Virus record (IMG/VR): IMGVR_UViG_3300037245_000525
Span: 1-35,640 of that record
Direction: 5' to 3' (one strand)
DNA from: a virus
DNA length: 35,640 nucleotides
Part shown: positions 8,201 to 16,314 of the stretch, piece after piece
Numbering within the stretch: position 1 is the stretch's first letter
How the letters are laid out: every line of letters starts with the position of its first letter
Position numbers and translations under genes: made by a program
The notes under the pieces: generated by a model
Databases searched by the model: none
The model's input: the letters and a program-made list of their open reading frames with translations, nothing else
Told to the model about the DNA's origin: nothing

Positions 8201-8389
8201 CGCGGGTATTTCCAGAATGCCCCGGCCTATATCCTTGGCTATCTCAACCGGTGCGAAGTCAAACGGCTCGGCTCCATGGTCGGCTTCCTGCGTAGGGGGC
8301 TTTTGTGCCAAGTCCAACCGCTGCGCCGGGGTCAGTTCCGTGCTCTGCCTAGTCTTCAGGAATTGGCCTGTGCTATCGTCTAAGGGCAT
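5219..8389 (-). CDS. Large internal virion (DNA ejection) protein
   Basis: 1056 aa, the largest gene. It is placed as T7 gp15/gp16 are: after the tail nozzle and two smaller internal proteins, before the fibre. The sequence is mostly helical with an Ala/Glu/Lys-rich stretch (about 220-460). Two blocks are ones I associate with podovirus internal proteins: WINGLLSSPATHMVNVLGNS (about 490) and RIPGRLLTASDEFFKS (about 590). Gly/Ala-rich amphipathic segments at the N-terminus (SMVAGAVADAA and others) could insert into membrane. I do not see a transglycosylase motif. Expected role: stored in the capsid and ejected to help DNA cross the envelope. Confidence 0.8.
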   Translation of the reverse strand: MPLDDSTGQFLKTRQSTELTPAQRLDLAQKPPTQEADHGAEPFDFAPVEIAKDIGRGILEIPAQVTGGIADAVEEISTSVKSLFTSLGAPALAPLFDPQMGVASFIPSTKEAASVTGGLIRGVAQFLTGFLPASKAVGVATKGAPFITSMVAGAVADAAVFDPHEDRLSNLIEAQPELQNPVSEFLAAQPDDTEAEGRFKNAIEGLGLGVLSDGLFFAAKGIRANRARKLAQGAADAEQEAIERLAATGEAPKVEGEAKIEPDAEFKPFDETDEPVFKVGSKKAGEERALNINTAKLETADDVKELIERVGEKFSKDINEARREVITNEETEKLAADLGMTVDTLLKRRKGEAFNAEQALAARKILVASGENLVELAKAASAGADVDLIKFRKAMANHHAIQLQVSGATAEAGRALQSFRIAAKSEEAQARAIKEALEAGGGVKTSRDLADKLLQLEHPHQINTFIKQSAGAKTKDIVFEAWINGLLSSPATHMVNVLGNSITAAWSVAERKVASLIGAGLDVQSIPEGEATASLFGMVQGAKDGMRLSWKALKTGEPADVVTKIETQGHKALTGENLGLSGTAGRFADFMGETVRIPGRLLTASDEFFKSVGYRMELHSQAFRQASGEGLQGDDLAKRITEIVENPPENLHLASVDAARYQTFTKPLEEGGKALQDLVKKIPGARVIVPFVRTPVNIMKYAGERTILAPLAKNVRAEVAAGGARRDLALAKIATGSMVMAASADYTLSGQLTGGGPQNPAMRNLLRTTGWQPYSIKVGDTYYSYSRLDPIGALIGMSADIAEIVGQTTEADALDVTTAAVVATAQNVTSKTYMRGVSEFFDVMSSVSPDPDKRNKRAQRWVERLAGSAVPAGVAQAERLMSPGLEATQGILEKLRSRIPGYSEGLPPRRNIFGEPIVLSGGLGPDIMSPIYTSTDKKDPIADEIVKQQTLLRMPRNMIGRVELDTRQYDKYIRFYAGENNRFVKMPLKTKLRELFSTSMYQNATAGQEGGKSTLIKAVFEAYRNAAQGAMMEEDPRLFMEIQDIKRNKAIKLGAQ

Positions 8390-10004
8390 CTGCCGCAGCC
8401 TTTCTTGCCTTGGTGTACTCTTGGTTAATCGCTATCATCTGTTGCAGCCGTTCGATTTTGCGGAATTCAAAATTATATGTATCATCGTCTATCTGGTTTG
8501 ACAACTTCGCTTCGTTGAGTCTTTCCAGAGATAGGTCAAGATTCTCCTTGCTGCCGAACATTGGATTGGGTGCTTGGTTCACATCATCCAGCCCGATTAG
8601 TAGGTCGGCTACTGCCCACGGGTTTTCCCCAGCGCGCACAGATTCAAAGAGTTCTCTTTCGGCGTCGGCTAGGCGGCTCTCTGCTTCGGTGTCCAGCGCG
8701 CCAAAAGGGCCAGTTACGCGCATCTTACGCCGCACGAATGATTCGGCCTGCTTGTAGTTCGGGTCGTTGGTGAAATGCTTGGAGTTTACCCGCGCTTCTT
8801 TGGCCTGTAGCTGCCTGTCAAGAATTTGCAGCCCCTGTGTTTCGGTCAGGTTGCTGCCGACATTCGCTATCACGGTGCCCGTCACGTCCCGGCCTTCCCT
8901 GATATCTTGATGGAGTCCCAGCACTAAGCTCCAATCCGTCGAGCCCTTACCCCGTGAATTGAGGGTTGTCAACAGTTTACTACCTTGCTCAACGGTGATG
9001 GCCTTTGACTTCGTAGCTTTGATAACATCTTGTGCGGTGGCGGTGCCCGAAGCTATCCCGGTGAACAGTTCGGCGTAGCTGTTTTCCTGCGCGGTTTTTA
9101 GCGCGGCATCTTCGCCATCTTCAATCTTGTTGCTGAGAGATATCGACTCGTTAAGCTCGGCAATCATCCCGCCTACTACTTCATCGTGTTCGTCAGTGGT
9201 GAAACCGCCCGGTATCTTGTCGCGTGTCTTCTCTATTACCTCGATAGCCTCGTTGATTTTACCCTCGCGAATAAGAGCGTTGACACCACCTAAGAGGGTT
9301 TCCTTAGTCGAATTAAAATCAGCGTCACGGCGCTTTACCTCGGCTTCGGGCACGGTCATTAAACCGCTCTCAACCATCGTGTCAATGATCGTGTTGAACT
9401 CTAGGAGCTTTTCACCGGAGCCTATCAGGTCGCCATCACGCGCTGCTGCCTGGGATTCGTCGGCGGCATTGTTGGCGGCAAGTTGCATCTGCGCCGTGGC
9501 CTCCACCCGGTCGGCGGCTCTGTTGGCCCTGTGTACCCTTGTACGGGCTGCGGTGATCTTGCCATCAAGGAATACCGACACGTCTTGCCGCGCGCTGGGG
9601 TCTACTCCGCTCAATATCCCCTTGCTCAAACCCCTTACGGAGTCATTAAAGTTTAGGAGGTCGGCGGGGTTTTCCGTCTCAAGGCGGTTGACGCTTTCGG
9701 TTATGTCGTTACTCAGTGAGGCGAGGTAAGCACCACGCAAGGCTTTGTTGTGGGCGGTGGCTTCGATGCTGCCGAAGAAGCCTACCTTGTCCAGTTTGGG
9801 TGCTTGCGTAATACCGTCCTTCGTCACCAGCTCAGTACCCGCCGCCCTGGTCGTCCCACGTTCTAACGCTTGCTGCCCCGCTGCCTGAGTCGCCAAGGTC
9901 TTGAAGTCTTCAAGCTGGTCGGCAAGAGATAGCGCGGCCTGTGCGGCCCCTGTGCGGGTATCCACTGGCTGTAGATTAATTGTTTCCCTAAAGCGTTCTG
10001 CCAT
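8373..10004 (-). CDS. Internal virion protein, helical
   Basis: 543 aa, overlapping the start of the 1056-aa protein by 17 bases. Rich in Ala, Glu, Lys and Asp with long helical stretches (for example residues 150-200 and 400-460), no cysteine and no catalytic motif that I recognise. The N-terminus (MAERFRETINLQPVDTRTG) resembles the start of other podovirus internal core proteins. By order (after gp12-like and gp14-like genes, before the largest ejection protein) it is the counterpart of T7 gp15. Structural role inferred from position and composition. Confidence 0.75.
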   Translation of the reverse strand: MAERFRETINLQPVDTRTGAAQAALSLADQLEDFKTLATQAAGQQALERGTTRAAGTELVTKDGITQAPKLDKVGFFGSIEATAHNKALRGAYLASLSNDITESVNRLETENPADLLNFNDSVRGLSKGILSGVDPSARQDVSVFLDGKITAARTRVHRANRAADRVEATAQMQLAANNAADESQAAARDGDLIGSGEKLLEFNTIIDTMVESGLMTVPEAEVKRRDADFNSTKETLLGGVNALIREGKINEAIEVIEKTRDKIPGGFTTDEHDEVVGGMIAELNESISLSNKIEDGEDAALKTAQENSYAELFTGIASGTATAQDVIKATKSKAITVEQGSKLLTTLNSRGKGSTDWSLVLGLHQDIREGRDVTGTVIANVGSNLTETQGLQILDRQLQAKEARVNSKHFTNDPNYKQAESFVRRKMRVTGPFGALDTEAESRLADAERELFESVRAGENPWAVADLLIGLDDVNQAPNPMFGSKENLDLSLERLNEAKLSNQIDDDTYNFEFRKIERLQQMIAINQEYTKARKAAADALRR

Positions 10005-10012
10005 GCTTGCCC

Positions 10013-10420
10013 CTATGCAGTCGCGGCTAGGCTGGCGAAATCACCTACCAACCCGGTAAACGCGCTTGTCTTTGCTGCCTGTTTCGCCACTTGCCCTCGT
10101 GCCCTTAGTGTCATCGCTTCCAGTTCCGATGTGAAGATATCGCGCTCGGTCGCCGTCTCTTCAGCGGCTATGTCGGCTTCAAGTATGGATAACGGCGAAC
10201 CCTCAAAGGCTGATATCCCCCTAGCCCCAGCCGAAGCTGTTTGGCTCGCCATCGCGCGCGCTAGAACCTCTTTCCTGTCGGCTTCGCGCTGCGTTGCGCC
10301 AAGCTCTACCTGCCCAGCGGTGAACTCGGCTTCCTGCGCGGCGATCTCCCCCGCTTTTCTTTTCTGCCCGGCTTGCACAAGCGATAACCCGGCGCTGATT
10401 GCTAACGGTGCGAATGCCAT
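10013..10420 (-). CDS. Internal virion protein, T7 gp14-like
   Basis: 135 aa. It begins with a hydrophobic, glycine-containing N-terminus (MAFAPLAISAGLSLVQAG), continues as one long Ala/Glu/Gln-rich helix (about 20-110) and ends hydrophobic (FTGLVGDFASLAATA). This layout is typical of the smallest ejection protein of T7-like phages, which forms the outer-membrane part of the ejection channel. The gene sits directly after the nozzle gene with a TAATG overlap. Assignment rests on size, layout and order. Confidence 0.75.
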   Translation of the reverse strand: MAFAPLAISAGLSLVQAGQKRKAGEIAAQEAEFTAGQVELGATQREADRKEVLARAMASQTASAGARGISAFEGSPLSILEADIAAEETATERDIFTSELEAMTLRARGQVAKQAAKTSAFTGLVGDFASLAATA

Positions 10421-12438
10421 TATTGACTGACCTCCATGCCTATGTTCAGAATGGTGAACGGCATCGGTGTGTCTTGTGTTATATCAAATTGCGCCTCTAA
10501 ACTCCAACCGGATAGGAATATGCGCCTAACCCCCGTTTGTGGGGAGGGTGCGTCAAACTGATCCTGCCCAATCGTCTTGTCGGCTATGCGCTGCCCGTCT
10601 ACGATTATACCGTTAGACTCGGATATCTGCAAAGAGACGCGGGTGATCTTCTTTTTCCGCGAAGCATTCGGGCCGTTCTTCAAGTTGACGTTTAAGGGCA
10701 TCGGGCGAATAAGCGGCACAAAGGCCAACCCCGCCTCTATCGTGTCGGCTTCCCTGTTAATCGTAATCTCGCCACCGGATACCACGAAAGCGCCCATAAA
10801 CGAGTCGTCAGCCTTCACCCATACAGTTTCGCCTTCAAGGTGAGAAAGTCCCGTCAGCGTGTCGCTGGCTAGCCCTGCGCCTATTGTGGCGGCGTCGGTG
10901 TTGAGCAAAGTATTCTCACGCTCGATGTAGTAGACCGTCGAGCCGCCAATGACTCTTTCCACCAGCAAGTACACCTGATCGGACACCACGGCCACCGACT
11001 TGATATTGCCGCCAGTCTCCCACCGGGTGAACCCGGCCACGTCTTCAGAGGCGAGGGTATTAAATACGGTCAGGTCGCCATCCTCGTTTAGGATGTAGAC
11101 ATAATTCGCGTCAGTCTCTTCCGTTCCACGACTAACCACCAGCTCCACAGGAGTGCGAATAAGATGGGGAGAGAGAAAAGAAATGCTGCGGGTTTGATTC
11201 GCCTGAAAATCGTTGAGAAAGACAAATTGCACCACCGCCTTTCCTGTGCGCTGCGCAAAGAGTGTCACACCTTCCAGCGTCACGGGGCGTATGCGCTTTG
11301 AGCCTAGATTGCTCTGAGGGCTGACGGCTATATTCTCCGGGGTTATCGGTGACTGCGGTACGTAGAACTCCCCGCCGCTTGTGAATATCTGCAAAGCTCT
11401 GTTCGAGAATATCCCCGTTACTGCATTTACCTGATCGGTGTCAAGCACTGCGGTGATTGCTTCGTCGTCTAGGGCTTTTCTATCCTTGAAGTTGAAGAAG
11501 TCATTGACACGCGAGCCCCATATAGTTGCGGGTCGCGATCCGGAGCCGCCGAACCACAAGCGCCCCTCGTGGAAGGTACACGTTACAGGCCACCCACGGG
11601 TGGCGCTCCATGAGTCCTCGGCTTGGCTCACACCGTCCTGCGTGGTCGCTGTAGCTGCGGCGAATGACGCACTTGTGGTAGAAATGGCGGTCACCACCAT
11701 CTCATCCCAATCTTTAGCCGAGTCGTTGGCGAAGGTGACGGTAACCACGGAACCAACGAGCGCGGCGGTAATCCCTGAGTTGCCCGTGTTCAGCAGGGCT
11801 TGCAGTTCGTCGCGTATGTCGTTAGCTACGTCAGCACCCCAAACTATATCGGCAGTCTGGAGTCCTTCCAGTGATATGCGGAACCTGTCGCCCTCTGTCT
11901 CGTTGCTGAATGTAAGCGTCTGAATCTCTGACGTGGGCGTAGGGCTGGAAGCATCGCTAAAGTTGAACTGTGGCACGTTGGTGAGCCCCAGGTTGCCGAT
12001 GCTCCACGCCGTGTCAGAGGTGCGGGTGATCTTCTGTGTCTCCACTGCCGGGTGGGTGATTATCACCGTGTCGGCAGATTGGATGTAATCGAAGTCGCGA
12101 ATCTGCGCGGTTGTCCATGGGGTCACCAGATAAGGATTGCCGCTACCGTTGATGTTGGTTTGCAGTACACCGTCTTTGAATATCTGCATACGCAGGTCAG
12201 TGAAGACTAGCAAATACGTTTGCTCGACGTTGAATGAGAAGTTCTCAAGGCGTCCATTTCCTAGCGCGCTGGCGAGGTATTCCTGCCCTGGTCGTTTCTT
12301 CAGGCCACCCTGCGGGATAGATAGGACGTTTAGCGCCTGCTCCACCCCGGCGTAGTAAGCAGCAAGGTCAATGCGTCCCACCAGCGTGGGCACAAGCTCC
12401 CCCCGGTTCATCGAGGTTTGTATTTGCCAGAAGCCCAT
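10420..12438 (-). CDS. Tail tubular protein B (nozzle), T7 gp12-like
   Basis: 672 aa. The N-terminal block MNRGELVPTLVGRIDLAAYY, followed by ALNVLSIPQGGLKKRPGQEY, is characteristic of podovirus nozzle proteins. The rest is beta-rich, fitting the propeller fold of gp12 (repeats around residues 70-330). HEGRLWFGGSGSRPATIWGS (about 288-307) is another conserved block. It forms the distal tail tube that joins the adaptor ring and the fibres. It follows the gp11-like adaptor directly and is about the usual length for the family. Confidence 0.9.
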   Translation of the reverse strand: MGFWQIQTSMNRGELVPTLVGRIDLAAYYAGVEQALNVLSIPQGGLKKRPGQEYLASALGNGRLENFSFNVEQTYLLVFTDLRMQIFKDGVLQTNINGSGNPYLVTPWTTAQIRDFDYIQSADTVIITHPAVETQKITRTSDTAWSIGNLGLTNVPQFNFSDASSPTPTSEIQTLTFSNETEGDRFRISLEGLQTADIVWGADVANDIRDELQALLNTGNSGITAALVGSVVTVTFANDSAKDWDEMVVTAISTTSASFAAATATTQDGVSQAEDSWSATRGWPVTCTFHEGRLWFGGSGSRPATIWGSRVNDFFNFKDRKALDDEAITAVLDTDQVNAVTGIFSNRALQIFTSGGEFYVPQSPITPENIAVSPQSNLGSKRIRPVTLEGVTLFAQRTGKAVVQFVFLNDFQANQTRSISFLSPHLIRTPVELVVSRGTEETDANYVYILNEDGDLTVFNTLASEDVAGFTRWETGGNIKSVAVVSDQVYLLVERVIGGSTVYYIERENTLLNTDAATIGAGLASDTLTGLSHLEGETVWVKADDSFMGAFVVSGGEITINREADTIEAGLAFVPLIRPMPLNVNLKNGPNASRKKKITRVSLQISESNGIIVDGQRIADKTIGQDQFDAPSPQTGVRRIFLSGWSLEAQFDITQDTPMPFTILNIGMEVSQ

Positions 12439-13022
12439 TAGCTAAAGAATCCCGTGCTGGAACCACCAAAGCGCACGTCAACGAAAGGGCTATCGATGAT
12501 CGGGATGGGGGGCTCCTGCTGACTGTCTATGCCACGCGCCTTTGCAGCCTGTCGCTCGTGCTTGCCTTCATAGTATTTTGCCTTGCTCTCGCTCTCGGTG
12601 ACCAACATTGCGAAATCTGACGCCAGGAGGTATTCAAGCCCGGTCACGAAATGGGGCGGTAGTTTGGACTCCGCCACCTTAAAGCCGTACATCGCCAAGA
12701 GTTCGGGCTGGTTGGAATACAAGATGTCACCGACGATAGTGTAATTAGAATGCGGCTTGATCGCCCACAACCTTATCAAGTCCGTTGGCATCTGATACCC
12801 ATACTTGAAGTTGATAAACGGATCAGGCTCGGCAGTCAAGCGGGATAGCCGTTGAAGTTTTAGGGCGAATGACCACGGGTGCGAGGCGATGAAGCTACGG
12901 TATTTCACAGGGTACAAGTTCGCCGCTGCCTGTGCGCCTGCGCCCGGATCATCAAACGACGATATCGGGTCGTCGCCCACCAGAATTAAAGCGTTGCTCG
13001 CGATGTCTATGTCTGATGCCAT
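12438..13022 (-). CDS. Tail tubular protein A (head-tail adaptor), T7 gp11-like
   Basis: 194 aa. The pattern IDIASNALILVGDDPISSF, then YPVKYRSFIASHPWSFA, then LPPHFVTGLEYLLASDFA is that of podovirus gp11-like adaptor proteins, which form the 12-mer ring between portal and nozzle. I chose the ATG at 13022, with GAGG five to six bases upstream; an upstream in-frame codon at 13043 would run back into the previous gene. It ends by overlapping the nozzle gene by one base. Confidence 0.9.
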   Translation of the reverse strand: MASDIDIASNALILVGDDPISSFDDPGAGAQAAANLYPVKYRSFIASHPWSFALKLQRLSRLTAEPDPFINFKYGYQMPTDLIRLWAIKPHSNYTIVGDILYSNQPELLAMYGFKVAESKLPPHFVTGLEYLLASDFAMLVTESESKAKYYEGKHERQAAKARGIDSQQEPPIPIIDSPFVDVRFGGSSTGFFS

Positions 13023-13029
13023 GTTACCC

Positions 13030-14373
13030 TCAATTATCCACAAGTACGATGTCGAAGCCAGCTGAGAAAGCCGCTGCCGTGGTGCCTGATGCTGATACAG
13101 AAACCTTCATTTCTATATCTGTTTTTTCTTGGAACACTTCCGGCTCTTGATACTGGTGTTGGTGGCTGCTAGTCCCGTCATCGGAAATTGACGATATGTG
13201 TTTGGTTCTGAATACGCCGCCAAACTCACGAGCCACTAGAGATAGCGGATAATTAGAGCTTCTGTTCGCCCCCGAAGTAGCACCGTACCAGTCACGCATA
13301 TATCCCGTTTTGCCAGCAGGGATTGTGTAAACGGCCATAAGGGTTTGCTGGTGTTCCGGCTGGACGACGGCGCGAATATCTGCGTTGGTATTCGGCACCC
13401 CACCGGTCAGCGTTCCGTTAACGTAGACGAAAACATGCCCTGCAAATGGCGTCGAGTTTGAGTTGAAAACGCGGTACACTCTCAACAGTGCAGTGCCTAG
13501 CGCTACCCGTGTCTGGCCGTTGAGCGTTGCCGTCTGCATCACCGGTATGTAGTTAGCATCCAGGCCAACTATATTGACTTCTGCCGTGTCGGCGCCGTCA
13601 CTTGAGCTAATGCTATCAATATCTGCGGAGGTCGAATAGACATACTCCATCAGCTCCCATGCGGTGCCGTCTTCCGCGCCATCCCAAACGGTGACCTCTC
13701 CATCGGTGGCGTCGAAGTCCGGGGCGTTGCCGAACTTGTGCACAAAGGTTGTGCCGACGACTTCACCCTTCGCAATGGCGAGCCCGTTCTCTGCGTCGGT
13801 GGTCTTGAGGTTGCCGGTGTCGCTTGCCCCGATGTTGACAAAGCCATCACCCGCGATCTGCGCAGATAGCACAGACTTTACAAGCTCGGCGTCGTCGTCA
13901 TCGGTGATGCTGTCTTGTACTCGGTGGCTGGATGGCTTCGCGTTGACCGACTTGAGGATAACTTGCAGCCGAAAGTCGGTCTGTGCAATAGCCCCGTTTG
14001 TGTAGACCACCCGCATGTACCTAGCGTATGGGTTGATGGAGTAGTTTTTGCCCGTATCAGCTGGGACGGTGTAAACGTCATCATGATCCCAATTCGTACC
14101 GTCGGAGCTTTGCTCTATCGCTAGCCCATCGGTGGCGCTGGCTACGTCTGAATATACATTTATAAATATGATTGCGTAATTTGTTATATCTTCGGCGGTG
14201 CCCGTATAAACCCCGTCTGTACCCAGAATTGCAATAGAGGAGTTGTCCGTTGATATCGTGCCCTCTATCGTCTCAATGGTGTTGGAGCCGCGCTCGTTGG
14301 TGATGCCACGGGCGGCATGTGCTGGTGTGATAATTAGAAAAGTGAGGAGTATAAAAAGAAGATTGCGAATCAT
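13030..14373 (-). CDS. Signal-peptide-bearing virion or exported protein in the head-tail module
   Basis: 447 aa from the ATG at 14373, which overlaps the previous stop by ATGA and follows a GGGGG ribosome site. Residues 1-20 (MIRNLLFILLTFLIITPAHA) are a strong Sec signal peptide. The mature N-terminal part (about 30-150) reads like phage beta-sandwich structural proteins (GLAIEQSSDGTNWDHDD, YARYMRVVYTNGAI, TDFRLQVIL). The C-terminal half is also beta-rich (TIPAGKTGYMRDWYGA). There are no cysteines in the mature part. The position between decoration-type proteins and the gp11-like adaptor suggests a capsid-surface or tail protein, which makes the signal peptide odd. Confidence 0.75.
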   Translation of the reverse strand: MIRNLLFILLTFLIITPAHAARGITNERGSNTIETIEGTISTDNSSIAILGTDGVYTGTAEDITNYAIIFINVYSDVASATDGLAIEQSSDGTNWDHDDVYTVPADTGKNYSINPYARYMRVVYTNGAIAQTDFRLQVILKSVNAKPSSHRVQDSITDDDDAELVKSVLSAQIAGDGFVNIGASDTGNLKTTDAENGLAIAKGEVVGTTFVHKFGNAPDFDATDGEVTVWDGAEDGTAWELMEYVYSTSADIDSISSSDGADTAEVNIVGLDANYIPVMQTATLNGQTRVALGTALLRVYRVFNSNSTPFAGHVFVYVNGTLTGGVPNTNADIRAVVQPEHQQTLMAVYTIPAGKTGYMRDWYGATSGANRSSNYPLSLVAREFGGVFRTKHISSISDDGTSSHQHQYQEPEVFQEKTDIEMKVSVSASGTTAAAFSAGFDIVLVDN

Positions 14374-14672
14374 GTAGCCCCCGTTTCCCAGCGGGTTACG
14401 CCAACAGGTGAGGCTGTAACGCTCTTGACTACCCGGTAGAGCCCCGGCCCTGAGATGGTTAACTGTGTGTGCTTGCGGTCTATGGTCTGCACAACGCCGT
14501 TTAGAATAACGTCTATCCATGTGGAGCCATCGCGTGTCTGCTGCAATGTCACTTTCTCAGTACGCCCAACCAGCGTGTCAGCCATGACGGTTTGAGTGCC
14601 AACAGTGTTGAACTGGCCGCTGGTTTTGGCTTCGGTGGTTGCGGCGATGATTTCCTTTGGGACTACGCTCAT
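14370..14672 (-). CDS. Small virion-associated protein
   Basis: 100 aa, beta-rich (TEKVTLQQTRDGSTWIDV, LTISGPGLYRVVKS), no cysteine. The last part (SVTASPVGVTRWET) and the size suggest a small decoration or joining protein, but I recognise no family. It is the first gene after the hairpin at 14689-14714 and is coupled by ATGA to the signal-peptide protein downstream. Confidence 0.65.
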   Translation of the reverse strand: MSVVPKEIIAATTEAKTSGQFNTVGTQTVMADTLVGRTEKVTLQQTRDGSTWIDVILNGVVQTIDRKHTQLTISGPGLYRVVKSVTASPVGVTRWETGAT

Positions 14673-14688
14673 TGCATACCTCGAAGAA

Positions 14689-14714
14689 GGGGGCTAGGTT
14701 TTACCCCAGCCCCC
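14689..14714 (-). terminator. Terminator-like GC hairpin after the capsid/decoration genes
   Basis: Perfect 7-bp stem GGGGGCT/AGCCCCC with a 12-base loop that can add two GC pairs. In the transcript it is followed by UUCUUCG, a weak U-tract. It lies between the decoration-like gene and the next small gene. T7 has its main terminator at the same place, after the capsid gene. It probably lowers expression of genes beyond the capsid rather than stopping it. It could instead be an RNA-processing hairpin. Confidence 0.55.
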
Positions 14715-14721
14715 CGGTAGG

Positions 14722-15273
14722 TTAGCTCAGAGCTACAGAGCCCACGTTCACGAGGACTTCGCCCAACCCCGCCGAGTCGAACCATACGGCGAGAAATTCA
14801 AGCGGGGCGTTGAGGGTTGCCACAGTGTTACCGGTGGCGTTGAAGGTGCCAGCGGTTAAGGTCACGGTGTGCGCGGCGGTGCCCGATGCGGAGGTGTCCT
14901 TGATGATGAACAGCCCTTGGTGCGCCTTGGAGTCGGCAATGGTGGTAACTACCGCCACGGTGGCGTGGTTGAGTTCGATGGACTGAACGCCGGGGGTGAT
15001 AGCTGCGGAGGCGGTCAACTCCTGGCTGGTCTGGAGCTGGGTAGTTACAACACCAGCCGAGGAAATAGCCGCTACGGTCATCGCGTAGACCAGAGCCCCG
15101 CCATTGCTAGCGACGATGTTGTCGCCAGCGGTGAGGTTCATAAATACGGTGTCAAAGTACCCTGAAGCCTTGACTACGGCTACGGTGTCCGTGGTCTTGT
15201 AGACGAAGGTGCGCGGTGCGTTGCTATTCGCCTGTGCGGAGAGAGGGAGAAAACTTGCAAGAGTAAAGGCCAT
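14722..15273 (-). CDS. Capsid decoration-like protein
   Basis: 183 aa. The N-terminal pattern (SANSNAPRTFVYKTTDT-type start, then VAVVKASGYFDTVFMNLTAGD) is the one found in small head decoration or stabilising proteins encoded next to capsid genes in many phages (aSGYF, then a hydrophobic strand, then GD). The sequence is beta-rich with a C-terminal half of alternating Val/Thr. It starts 12 bases after the major capsid gene and ends before a terminator-like hairpin, so it should be made in amounts close to the capsid protein. Confidence 0.7.
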   Translation of the reverse strand: MAFTLASFLPLSAQANSNAPRTFVYKTTDTVAVVKASGYFDTVFMNLTAGDNIVASNGGALVYAMTVAAISSAGVVTTQLQTSQELTASAAITPGVQSIELNHATVAVVTTIADSKAHQGLFIIKDTSASGTAAHTVTLTAGTFNATGNTVATLNAPLEFLAVWFDSAGLGEVLVNVGSVALS

Positions 15274-15285
15274 TGTTATTCCTCC

Positions 15286-16149
15286 CTAAGTGGTTTCATT
15301 GTACTGGATTTTTACTATACCCTGCGGCTCACGGGCTATCGCACCGGCTTTAAACATGCCGTTTGCGAGCCAGGAAGTCTTCTGGGCAATCCAGTCTATG
15401 GTGGTTTTCATGTCGATGCCGATGGCGAGGCCAATAGCCGACTTGTGATAGGCAAAGGCGATGCGGTCAGCGGCAACACCGGGGAGCCCGCCTTCAACGC
15501 GAGAGCCGATTTTGTGGAACTCAAAGCCCATGTAGGACTTGAGGTCGCCACGCATCAGCGCCTTGACGGTATTGAAGTCCGAGCTGGTGACTTCGGTATC
15601 ATCCAGCAACTCTTGAACGGCAAGAGCGCGAAGGACGATATGACGATCTTCGGCGGGTGCTTCGATGTCGTCCAGGTGTCCGGCTGCGCTCTGGACAGAG
15701 GCGAGGTCGAAGTTACGGGTGCCGGAGATGTCGAAGGTGCGCCCGGTGTCGGGGTTGCCGTCGTTGGTGGACGCGAAAGAGATAGCGGCCAGTGCGTCAA
15801 TGACAAGCTGGTCTTCTCTGCGGCCCAACGCCTTGGCGATGGTCTGCGCGAGTTCCTGCTTCTCGTCAAAGTTGACTTCGGCCTGATCGAAGATGTCGGT
15901 ATATTCGGGAGCGTTCCAGTTCTCCATAACGGCAGTCTGGCGCGCGTGGCTGATGTCCATAGGGGTAACATCGGCCTGGGAGGCTTTCTGGTTGGCGAGT
16001 CCCTTACCCATGCGGGTAAACTTGTAGGATTCGCCGACGACGTTGGTGCGGAGTGATACGGTACTGCGTAGGGTTTCCATACCCTGATACTCGTGCTTGA
16101 CCTCGTTGTCAAACTCGATTACCGCAGCATTGGTTAGATTCTTGGACAT
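15286..16149 (-). CDS. Major capsid protein
   Basis: 287 aa. HK97-fold podovirus capsid of the group with the N-terminal block EVKHEYQGMETLRSTV and LGRREDQLVIDAL at about 106-118. It ends with DRIAFAYHKSAIGLAIGIDM and WLANGMFKAGAIAREPQGIV, which is typical for this family. The gene has a near-perfect AGGAGG six bases before the ATG, its own promoter and a structured leader, fitting very high expression late in infection. It lies between scaffold and decoration protein as in T7-like phages. Confidence 0.9.
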   Translation of the reverse strand: MSKNLTNAAVIEFDNEVKHEYQGMETLRSTVSLRTNVVGESYKFTRMGKGLANQKASQADVTPMDISHARQTAVMENWNAPEYTDIFDQAEVNFDEKQELAQTIAKALGRREDQLVIDALAAISFASTNDGNPDTGRTFDISGTRNFDLASVQSAAGHLDDIEAPAEDRHIVLRALAVQELLDDTEVTSSDFNTVKALMRGDLKSYMGFEFHKIGSRVEGGLPGVAADRIAFAYHKSAIGLAIGIDMKTTIDWIAQKTSWLANGMFKAGAIAREPQGIVKIQYNETT

Positions 16150-16155
16150 TTTAGT

Positions 16156-16266
16156 CCTCCTGCGTGGTTGATGAAGTGTGTTGGCACTTGATCGAGTGTC
16201 CGGTTATCCGGGGCGACCTTGTTACCGTAGAAGTAACAACCCTGAATCCGGCCTCCACGCAGGAGG
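16156..16266 (-). promoter_or_regulatory. Structured mRNA leader that can hide the capsid ribosome site
   Basis: Inverted repeat of 12 perfect bases, CCTCCTGCGTGG at 16156-16167 and its complement at 16255-16266, closing an 87-base region. Inside are three more hairpins: 7 bp at 16219-16225/16233-16239, 4 GC bp at 16200-16203/16208-16211, and 4 bp at 16185-16188/16195-16198. In the transcript the 3' strand of the long helix contains the AGGAGG of the capsid gene, so the fold would block the ribosome site. The layout is a four-way junction. Roles that fit: translational control, RNase III processing, or a ligand- or protein-binding leader. Confidence 0.6.
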
Positions 16267-16285
16267 GTATCGGAGAGTTATGTAT

Positions 16286-16314
16286 TACTTAACACATTGT
16301 TTAGTATCTGTCAA
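16286..16314 (-). promoter_or_regulatory. Promoter for the major capsid gene
   Basis: Reading leftward: TTGACA (16309-16314), 17-base spacer ending TGT, then TAAGTA (16286-16291), an extended -10 type with a poor hexamer. The -35 overlaps the stop codon of the scaffold gene. The spacer holds an imperfect dyad (ACTAAACA-ATG-TGTTAAGT), a possible operator. The predicted start, near 16279, would give a leader of about 130 bases carrying the structured element. Confidence 0.45.

Noticed and set aside
8941-8975. TTGACA inside the 543-aa internal protein gene
   Set aside because: No matching -10 at 15-19 bases; it is within coding sequence.
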